Shown piece by piece: positions 24,201-28,249 of a stretch of DNA of 28,249 bases. The first letter of the stretch is position 1. The number at the start of each line of letters is the position of its first letter. The DNA lies in contig CAYSJM010000044.1 of the NCBI GenBank assembly GCA_964431385.1, positions 1 through 28,249 on the forward strand. The letters run 5' to 3'. The DNA is from UTCHB3 sp964431385. Its GTDB lineage: Bacteria; Bacteroidota; Ignavibacteria; Ignavibacteriales; Ignavibacteriaceae. The notes under the pieces were generated by a model. The model saw only the letters and a program-made list of their open reading frames with translations. It ran no database searches and was not told where the DNA came from. The position numbers were made by a program, and so were the translations under genes.

Positions 24201-24387
24201 CCGATGTTTCAACTTCATCAGGTGAAGCACCGGGATATGTAGTGACGATAACTATAACAGGTGGACTGATTTTTGGCAGCAACTCATAACTAAGCTGCTG
24301 GTAACTAAAAAGACCCAGTAATATCAGAACTGTAAAAAGTACGATAATCAGGGAGGGTCGTTTGATCGATAATTCGGTAATTGTCAT
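21277..24387 (-). CDS. RND multidrug efflux permease (AcrB/MexB-type, HAE family)
   Basis: Inner-membrane trimeric pump exporting hydrophobic or amphiphilic compounds with proton motive force. The 1036-residue product starts MTITELSIKRPSLIIVLFTVL and has the classic VTTYPGASPDEVETSVTKIIEDAV. The TM4 proton-relay motif is GILVDDSIVVLENIY with Asp401-Asp402, equivalent to Asp407/408 of AcrB. In the second half LALTAAILFVYLIMVALYDNWIYPF and MLVGLVAKNAILLVDRASQ (TM10, with its relay lysine) are characteristic. The motif set is drug-type rather than metal-type, in contrast to the neighbouring CzcA-like pump. It is the last gene of a minus-strand operon tetR-tolC-adaptor-pump, 16 nt after the adaptor. 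TetR control is likely by context; substrates cannot be told from sequence. Confidence 0.95.
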   Translation of the reverse strand: MTITELSIKRPSLIIVLFTVLILLGLFSYQQLSYELLPKISPPVIVIVTTYPGASPDEVETSVTKIIEDAVSGQDQVSTVNATSSENVSLITVEFNQSANIDLALQDAQRRVNQIVAKLPDGIDPPTLLKIALDEIPILRIGTTSNLPPNEFRTFLNDFVKPELAQVKGVAQISFVGGEEREIQILLNEKKLKSYNLSIGVVTQIIRASNLDFPAGAIKDADAQYVVRISGKFNNIDDLRNLVIVRNFNGSDVMLRDVAEVVDGTKEFTQQSRINGVPSVGVLIQKQSDANAVEVAHQSKQTLIELEKQYANLNLKFDIAQDGSLFTIAAADAVKEDLAIAVVLVALVMLLFLHSFRNSVIVLIAIPSSLISTFIAIYAFGFTLNLMTLLALSLVVGILVDDSIVVLENIYHHLEKGADRKVAALKGRNEIGFAALSITLVDVAVFLPLALVTGIVGNILRQFSLVVVVSTLMSLIVSFTITPMLASRFSNIEKFSETTVLGRFVNGFERIFKKLTEDYIFLLKWGLNHKKTVFLVTTVLLIGSLSLVPFGFIGAEFMTVADRGEFTVVIEMPASTNIKETNFKSMEIEKIIADIPEVKRVNTTAGVASEGMLGQSSNNTASIDVTLYPRKERKRSTDEVSEEIRQKLNAMPGLKVRVNPIGIFGTANQTPIMLVASGANLDSVRVAAEKLAEIIKKVPGTADVRLSSEQGKKEISIKVDRRLMASYGLTLAEVGQSLRIAFTGDNETKFRDGRNEFDLRIMLDESSRNKTSSLEELVFTSKTGKQVKLSQFATLESTTGPSKLTRTDRSNALYVYSQAVGRPTGSIAQDIDIARAKVTFPSGVTFKYMGDIKMQGESFSSMFLALTAAILFVYLIMVALYDNWIYPFVVLFSIPVAMVGALLALAMTMKALSIFSMLGIVMLVGLVAKNAILLVDRASQMKLEQGVSSREALIEAGRSRLRPIVMTTLTMIMGMMPIAMSASDGSEWKSGLAWGIVGGLSSSLLLTLVLVPVVYELVDNTGIRIKNLLNRRKAVS

Positions 24388-24403
24388 TGTTTTGTTTTCA
24401 AAC

Positions 24404-25456
24404 CTATTTTGATTTAACGATATTTACAGGACTTCCCTCTTTCAAATTTACCTGACCTGAAGTCACAACCTGATCACCTTTTTCGATGCCTGAAAGTATC
24501 TCTATATTTGTTCCTGTCTCAATTCCGGTAGTGACTGATCTCAATTTTGCAACATTGTTTTGAACAATGAAGATTTTAGCTTCGCTCATATTTCCAACTA
24601 TTGCTGTTCTGGGCACAACTACAGATTCGCGATTTACTCTTCTGTTGAATTCAACATTTACATTCATGCCCGCTTTGAGGTTTTTGTTGTTAAGAATAAC
24701 CAGTTCGACAGGGAAGCTGTGAACTTCATCTCCTTTAACACCAATCGATTTAATTCTTGCACTAAATTCTTTGTCAGGAAAGATATCGCTTTTAATAGTT
24801 GCAAGATCACCATTTTTGAGGAAGAACACATCTGCTTCTGCAATGCTCACTCTTACTCTTGGGGCACTGATATCGACGAGGTTCACCACTACAGTCCCTG
24901 CAGTCACATTACTTCCGAGGTTAACCATTCTCTGAGAAATAACACCGGAGAAAGGAGCCTTTATTTTGGTGTCTTCCACTTGTCGGCGTGCGATGGTCAG
25001 TTGGGCTTCTGAAGACTTCAGAGCGAGTTTGTAGCCATCCACTTGAGCGTCTGTAGCCGAACCTTCCTTGAGCAGAGCCTCAAATTTTTCAAGGTCTTTT
25101 TTCGCTTTATCATAATCAGCTTCACGCAATTTAAGAGCAGCCAATTTAAGTTCATCGTCAACTTTGAACAAAATCTGACCTGCTCTCACTGCATCACCCA
25201 CATCGCAAAGAACAGACCTGATTAGACCGGGAGCTTCGGAGACGACTGCCACTTCCTTATCTGCGAAAATAGTCCCGACCTGAGATAACTTTTTGTCGAT
25301 GTTTTCCATGGTTGCTTCAACAACAGAAACCGGAACTGTAGTCATTTTTTTAGTTTCTACTTTTGTTGCCATTTTCTGTTTGTTGTTAATAAGAACAAAA
25401 GTGATTGCTCCAATTATGGCAACAACAATCAGGATATAAATTATTTTCTTTAACAT
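24404..25456 (-). CDS. RND periplasmic adaptor (AcrA/MexA-type, membrane-anchored)
   Basis: Membrane-fusion protein for the adjacent HAE pump. The 350-residue product has an uncleaved N-terminal anchor helix (IIYILIVVAIIGAITFVLI) rather than a lipobox. Next come the first lipoyl-like half-motif (VVSEAPGLIRSVLCDVGDAVRAGQ) and a coiled-coil hairpin (about residues 105-160, DYDKAKKDLEKFEALLKEGSAT). The second half-motif is KIKAPFSGVISQRMVNLGSNVTAG, followed by beta-barrel (PRVRVSIAEADVFFLKNGD) and membrane-proximal domains ending SGQVNLKEGSPVNIVK. It is spaced 21 nt from the TolC gene before it and 16 nt from the pump after it. Confidence 0.94.
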   Translation of the reverse strand: MLKKIIYILIVVAIIGAITFVLINNKQKMATKVETKKMTTVPVSVVEATMENIDKKLSQVGTIFADKEVAVVSEAPGLIRSVLCDVGDAVRAGQILFKVDDELKLAALKLREADYDKAKKDLEKFEALLKEGSATDAQVDGYKLALKSSEAQLTIARRQVEDTKIKAPFSGVISQRMVNLGSNVTAGTVVVNLVDISAPRVRVSIAEADVFFLKNGDLATIKSDIFPDKEFSARIKSIGVKGDEVHSFPVELVILNNKNLKAGMNVNVEFNRRVNRESVVVPRTAIVGNMSEAKIFIVQNNVAKLRSVTTGIETGTNIEILSGIEKGDQVVTSGQVNLKEGSPVNIVKSK

Positions 25457-25477
25457 TTTTGTCTCTTAAATTCTTTC

Positions 25478-26806
25478 TTAATTTCCAATAGCTTTATCTA
25501 AAAGTGCTTCTGCAATCCTCAAATCAGACACTGAGGTGACAAGTTTAATTTTTGACTCAAACAATGCAACTTCTGCATCTATTAAATCAGAATTTTTTAT
25601 AAGACCTTGTTTAAACAAGTTTGAACTGACTCGGTTATTTTCTTCTGCTTGTTTAACTGTATTCTGAGCCAGGTCAATCCTGCTTTTATTGGCAATATAA
25701 TTGAGGTAAGCCTGTTTAACTTCTATTAATATTCCATCTTTGATCATCTGGTACTGGTAGTTAGTCTGAGCGAGGTCAGATTCGGCTTGTTGTGTCCGAA
25801 TTGAAGTGGCATTCCAATTCCAAAGTGTGTAAGAAAGCGAGAGTGTAACATCCCAGGTACCATTAAATTCATCTTTGCTGGGTACAATTCTCTGATTGGG
25901 TCGTGAGTAATTATAGTTACCAATAAAATACACATCGGGGTACCATGCAGATTTTGTCAGTTCAATTGCACTTTTGCGTGTGTTGAGTCTGACTTCCATC
26001 GCTTTAATTTCGGGTCGAGCGAGCAAAGCCTGAGCGTTAAGTGCATCCAAAACCAAATTTTGATTTGCTTGCTCATCCAAAATGCCTAGTTTTAGTGTAA
26101 TCTCGGTATCGTAAGGCATATCCATGCTATTCAGCAATAATAATGTTGCCATTTCTCTACCATTTTCAGCCTCGAGTCGTTGAACTTTTGCTGATGAAAG
26201 TTGCACTTCAAGTTTCAGAAGTTCATTTTCGGTTATCAGCCCCTGTTTGAAAAAGTTCTTGAGGTCTTTCAATCTCGCTTCTATCATTTTTATATATTCG
26301 TCAATAACTTTTTTTCCCTCAATCACTTTGTAGAGTGACCAGTAAGCATTCGAAATTGTATATTTTAGCTTACTTTTTTCAGATTGAAGGTCGAAAAGAC
26401 TTGCCACAATCGTTTGATCAGAGATTTCCTTATTAAGGTCGATCTTGAATCCGGTGAACACCGGTTGAGTGAGGGTTAGTTTCGCTGAATAATTATTAAG
26501 GATACTCGGTGAGACTGTAAAGGTTTGCATCGATCCGCCAAAGGGGAGAGTAATAGCAAAGGGATCAACTTCACTAAGTCGGGTGTACCCGGCTTGAAGT
26601 GATAAACCGGGGAGACCGGTTGTGCCTGCTTCTTCTCTTTTTAGCTTTGCAGAAGTAACCTTCTCAGCAGCCACTTTAATTGCTTTATTATTTTCCATTC
26701 CATATTTGATGCAGTCCTCTAAACTCATTTCAACACTTTTTTGAGCAGTTAAAATGGTTATTGAAAGAAGGAAAAAGCCGGTTATATAGAACATTTGCTT
26801 TAACAT
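25478..26806 (-). CDS. TolC-family outer-membrane efflux channel
   Basis: Outer-membrane exit duct for the HAE-type pump encoded next to it. A signal peptide (MLKQMFYITGFFLLSITILTAQ) leads a mature part of about 420 residues with two structural repeats. Long periplasmic helices are visible as DCIKYGMENNKAIKVAAEKV and EEAGTTGLPGLSLQAGYTRL in the first repeat and as RPEIKAMEVRLNTRKSAIEL with SAWYPDVYFIGNYNY in the second. A C-terminal SSNLFKQGLIKNSDLIDAEVAL helix ends the domain. It starts one base after the tetR stop, so the two are surely co-transcribed. It is the second TolC-like protein in the window; the other belongs to the metal system. Confidence 0.93.
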   Translation of the reverse strand: MLKQMFYITGFFLLSITILTAQKSVEMSLEDCIKYGMENNKAIKVAAEKVTSAKLKREEAGTTGLPGLSLQAGYTRLSEVDPFAITLPFGGSMQTFTVSPSILNNYSAKLTLTQPVFTGFKIDLNKEISDQTIVASLFDLQSEKSKLKYTISNAYWSLYKVIEGKKVIDEYIKMIEARLKDLKNFFKQGLITENELLKLEVQLSSAKVQRLEAENGREMATLLLLNSMDMPYDTEITLKLGILDEQANQNLVLDALNAQALLARPEIKAMEVRLNTRKSAIELTKSAWYPDVYFIGNYNYSRPNQRIVPSKDEFNGTWDVTLSLSYTLWNWNATSIRTQQAESDLAQTNYQYQMIKDGILIEVKQAYLNYIANKSRIDLAQNTVKQAEENNRVSSNLFKQGLIKNSDLIDAEVALFESKIKLVTSVSDLRIAEALLDKAIGN

Positions 26807-27436
26807 TTAATTTCCTTGAATTTGAAAATTATTTTTTTTAATAGATTTTAACAGCATCTTGAACATAAGTTCAGCACGCTCCAGATTTTTTTTAGGTTTT
26901 TCTTGCATTACTAAAACTCTTAGAGCATAGTTATCCATCGAATCAGACAATATCTCGGCCGTTCGAGGGATGTCATCAATTTCGAAAATACCCTTATCCA
27001 CCCCTTCAATAAGGACAGTCTGGATCAGCTCGATATATTTTTTCCTGAATACTTTCTGGGAAATTAGCTCGGGTTGTCCAAGATACCTCACCGTGATGGT
27101 ATTTGATTTTAAATACTCAGCAAAAAGTGAATTGTCTTTCAGTTCGTGAATAACAATTTTCAGATTACCGGGAATCATCTTGTGAAGTTTTTCATCCGGG
27201 GAAAGAGAGGAATTTTTTATTTCCTCCAATCGGGAGGTGATGTGGTTGAGATGCTCCAAAAAAAACTCATAGATAAGGTCTTCCTTATCTTTGAATTCAT
27301 TATATATGGTACCAACACTGCAACCGACATACCGGGCGATATCAGTCATCGTTGTCTTTTCCACCCCGTATCTGTTTACGAGGGAAGTAAAGGCATTGAG
27401 TATCTTTGATCTCCGGCAGAGTTTGTTTTCATTCAT
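26807..27436 (-). CDS. TetR/AcrR family transcriptional regulator
   Basis: Probable ligand-responsive repressor of the efflux operon it heads. A TTG at 27481 would add 15 residues (NSFLNILRYYSNIH) and overlap an operator-like repeat. I chose the ATG at 27436, which gives 209 residues, the normal TetR size. The N-terminal DNA-binding domain has RSKILNAFTSLVNRYGVEKTTMTDIARYVGCSVGTIYNEFKDKEDLIYEFF, with the helix-turn-helix near residues 30-49. The C-terminal domain (about 55-209) is a helical ligand-binding/dimerisation region without recognisable ligand motifs. The gene is directly fused in order to tolC, adaptor and pump genes. Its promoter region, shared with the divergent Gdx-like gene, contains four TTTGAA-type half-sites that may be its binding sites. 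Confidence 0.93.
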   Translation of the reverse strand: MNENKLCRRSKILNAFTSLVNRYGVEKTTMTDIARYVGCSVGTIYNEFKDKEDLIYEFFLEHLNHITSRLEEIKNSSLSPDEKLHKMIPGNLKIVIHELKDNSLFAEYLKSNTITVRYLGQPELISQKVFRKKYIELIQTVLIEGVDKGIFEIDDIPRTAEILSDSMDNYALRVLVMQEKPKKNLERAELMFKMLLKSIKKNNFQIQGN

Positions 27437-27440
27437 ATGA

Positions 27441-27534
27441 ATATTTGAATAATATCTTAAAATGTTCAAAAAGGAGTTCAAATATAATATAAAGCACTAA
27501 TATTTGAAAATAAATGTTTACCCATATATTTGAA
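27441..27534. promoter_or_regulatory. Repeated ATATTTGAA half-sites between tetR and the SMR gene (candidate operators)
   Basis: The 9-mer ATATTTGAA occurs at 27441-27449, 27500-27508 and 27526-27534 on the plus strand. Its exact complement TTCAAATAT is at 27477-27485, facing the 27500 copy with a 14-nt spacer. A palindrome TTCATATGAA (27432-27441) abuts the first. Four copies of a 9-mer within 94 bp in a divergent promoter region suggest a TetR-family operator array. Alternatively some copies are promoter boxes: TTTG at 27503-27506 and TATATTTG at 27525-27532, 18 nt apart, resemble the Bacteroidetes TTTG/TAnnTTTG promoter facing the SMR gene. AT-rich chance similarity cannot be fully excluded. 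Confidence 0.55.
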
Positions 27535-27630
27535 ATTGTGATAAGTGGTTTTTTTGTACTGTGAAATTAAAAACTTGCCAATAGCTTATTATAAATTAAT
27601 AACTACAAAAATATTGAAAGTGAGAATATA

Positions 27631-27957
27631 TTGGATTGGATTTTTTTGATAATCGCAGGAATTTTGGAGGTTGGTTGGCCCCTGGGGTTCAAACTGTCAC
27701 AAGTTAGCGAAGGTGGATGGAGTAAAGCAGGATGGATAACTGCGGCAGCAATCTGTATGGCAGGAAGTGGTTATTTTCTGTGGCTGGCACAAAGAAATAT
27801 TCCTATTGGTACAGCTTATGCTATTTGGACAGGTGTTGGGGCAGCCGGAACTTTTTTTATTGGGATTCTATTTTTTAATGATTCAACATCAATGGCACGG
27901 ATTTTTTCAGTTTTTCTGATTATTGCCGGGATAGTTGGATTAAAACTTGCGAGTTAG
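27631..27957 (+). CDS. gdx: Small multidrug resistance transporter, Gdx (SugE) subtype
   Basis: Four-helix, dual-topology inner-membrane antiporter of the SMR family. The 108-residue product has the essential carboxylate Glu13 in IIAGILEVGW. The segment PIGTAYAIWTGVGAAGTFFIGILFF is the signature of the Gdx (guanidinium exporter) branch rather than EmrE/Qac. The expected substrate is guanidinium, although Gdx relatives can also export some quaternary ammonium compounds. The start is a TTG (27631-27633); no in-frame ATG covers the first helix with Glu13. It is divergent from tetR, with operator-like repeats between. I looked for a guanidine riboswitch in the leader and did not see one. It converges on the tRNA genes downstream with no clear terminator. 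Confidence 0.92.
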   Translation: MDWIFLIIAGILEVGWPLGFKLSQVSEGGWSKAGWITAAAICMAGSGYFLWLAQRNIPIGTAYAIWTGVGAAGTFFIGILFFNDSTSMARIFSVFLIIAGIVGLKLAS

Positions 27958-28065
27958 AAAAAACGGTCGAAGGAGAGAAAGAAGAAAATAGTTCTGAGGC
28001 TTGTGAGAACAGTAATAATATAAATGCGGGTTGAAAAACCGGAGAAAATTTTAGAGGAAAATAAG

Positions 28066-28154
28066 TGGTGCCGAAAGCCGGGGTCGAACCGGCACCTGGT
28101 GTGAGCCAGACTGGATTTTGAGTCCAGCGCGTCTGCCAATTTCGCCATTTCGGC
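28066..28154 (-). tRNA. tRNA-Leu (anticodon CAA)
   Basis: The minus strand folds as a class II tRNA. The acceptor stem is GCCGAAA / TTTCGGC with discriminator A and an encoded CCA (28068-28066). The D-arm region is GCGAAATTGGCAGACGC. The anticodon stem CTGGA/TCCAG closes the loop CTCAAAA with anticodon CAA, reading UUG leucine codons. A long variable arm (CTGG/CCAG) and T-arm GCCGG-TTCGACC-CCGGC complete it. The long variable arm and anticodon make tRNA-Leu secure. Confidence 0.97.
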
Positions 28155-28169
28155 ATCCCTAAAATAAAA

Positions 28170-28191
28170 CGCCACGGTCGGTATCGTGGCG
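28170..28191 (-). terminator. Terminator-like hairpin between two tRNA genes
   Basis: On the minus strand CGCCACG (28191-28185) and CGTGGCG (28176-28170) form a perfect 7-bp stem around an 8-nt loop, followed by TTTTATTTTA (28169-28160). It lies downstream of tRNA-Phe and 15 nt upstream of tRNA-Leu. It could end the tRNA-Phe transcript or act as a processing hairpin in a joint precursor; there is little room for a tRNA-Leu promoter after it. Confidence 0.6.
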
Positions 28192-28196
28192 AAAGG

Positions 28197-28249
28197 TGGG
28201 CAGGGACGGAATCGAACCGCCGACACAAGGATTTTCAGTCCTTTGCTCT
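28197..28249 (-). tRNA. tRNA-Phe (anticodon GAA), 5' part cut by window edge
   Basis: The minus strand from the window end shows the end of a D-arm (AGAGC), then anticodon stem AAGGA/TCCTT with loop CTGAAAA (anticodon GAA, phenylalanine). T-arm GGCGG-TTCGATT-CCGTC, the 3' acceptor strand CCTGCCC and discriminator A at 28197 follow. The next bases are CCT rather than CCA, so this gene does not encode the full CCA end, unlike the neighbouring tRNA-Leu. The 5' acceptor strand lies outside the window. Confidence 0.92.

Noticed and set aside
27920..28228. Two overlapping minus-strand open frames at the right end
   Set aside because: They run through a well-folded tRNA-Leu and part of tRNA-Phe and have no protein-like features.
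1..28249. CRISPR arrays, insertion sequences, integrases or phage genes
   Set aside because: No regularly spaced repeats, transposase-like frames or terminal inverted repeats were found on reading the window.

Overview
The window looks like a chromosomal piece of an Ignavibacteria-type bacterium (Bacteroidetes/Chlorobi side of the FCB group), most likely from a draft or metagenome assembly. The signs are low GC, a secreted protein ending in a type IX secretion (T9SS) sorting domain with the motif NYPNPFNP, Gram-negative envelope systems (two TolC/adaptor/RND sets, lipoproteins), and two 100-N scaffold gaps. This assignment is an inference from sequence style; there is no marker gene such as 16S rRNA here.

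Layout. 1-1913: heat-shock operon groES-groEL on the minus strand (groEL cut by the window edge), with a perfect CIRCE operator lying over a sigma70-type promoter. 2082-3863: a broken or misassembled T9SS beta-helix protein gene containing both N gaps and two apparent frameshifts. 3926-7099 (minus): tpx, an AI-2E-family membrane protein and asnS. 7239-7911 (plus): a low-molecular-weight tyrosine phosphatase, translationally coupled to the remains of a fructosamine-kinase-like gene that has lost its middle. 7912-13214: a polyamine/membrane-stress cassette: speD divergent from a six-gene plus-strand run (YbjN-like protein, PspA, DUF4178 protein, lipoprotein, tandem DUF350 membrane protein, membrane-anchored spermidine-synthase-like enzyme). 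13272-15515: a UPF0316 membrane protein and a PiT phosphate transporter. 15663-21229 (plus): a CzcCBA-like heavy-metal RND efflux operon. 21277-27436 (minus): tetR-tolC-adaptor-HAE RND drug-efflux operon, converging on the metal system across a shared terminator. 27631-27957: a Gdx-type SMR transporter divergent from tetR, with repeated TTTGAA half-sites between them. 28066-28249 (minus): tRNA-Leu(CAA) and a partial tRNA-Phe(GAA) separated by a terminator-like hairpin.

How it works together. The most interesting unit is 7912-13214. SpeD makes decarboxylated S-adenosylmethionine, and the multi-pass membrane enzyme at the other end would use it for aminopropyl transfer at or near the membrane. 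Between them sit PspA and three envelope-associated families (DUF4178, a lipoprotein, DUF350) that lack settled functions. The gene order resembles E. coli yjfIJKLMC, where PspA- and DUF350-family proteins accompany a glutathionylspermidine-synthase-like protein. I infer a PspA-linked, polyamine-using membrane maintenance or modification system. An intrinsic terminator directly after pspA suggests that PspA is made in excess over the downstream components.

No CRISPR array, insertion sequence, integrase or attachment site was recognised. No gene-free stretch exceeds 300 bases.
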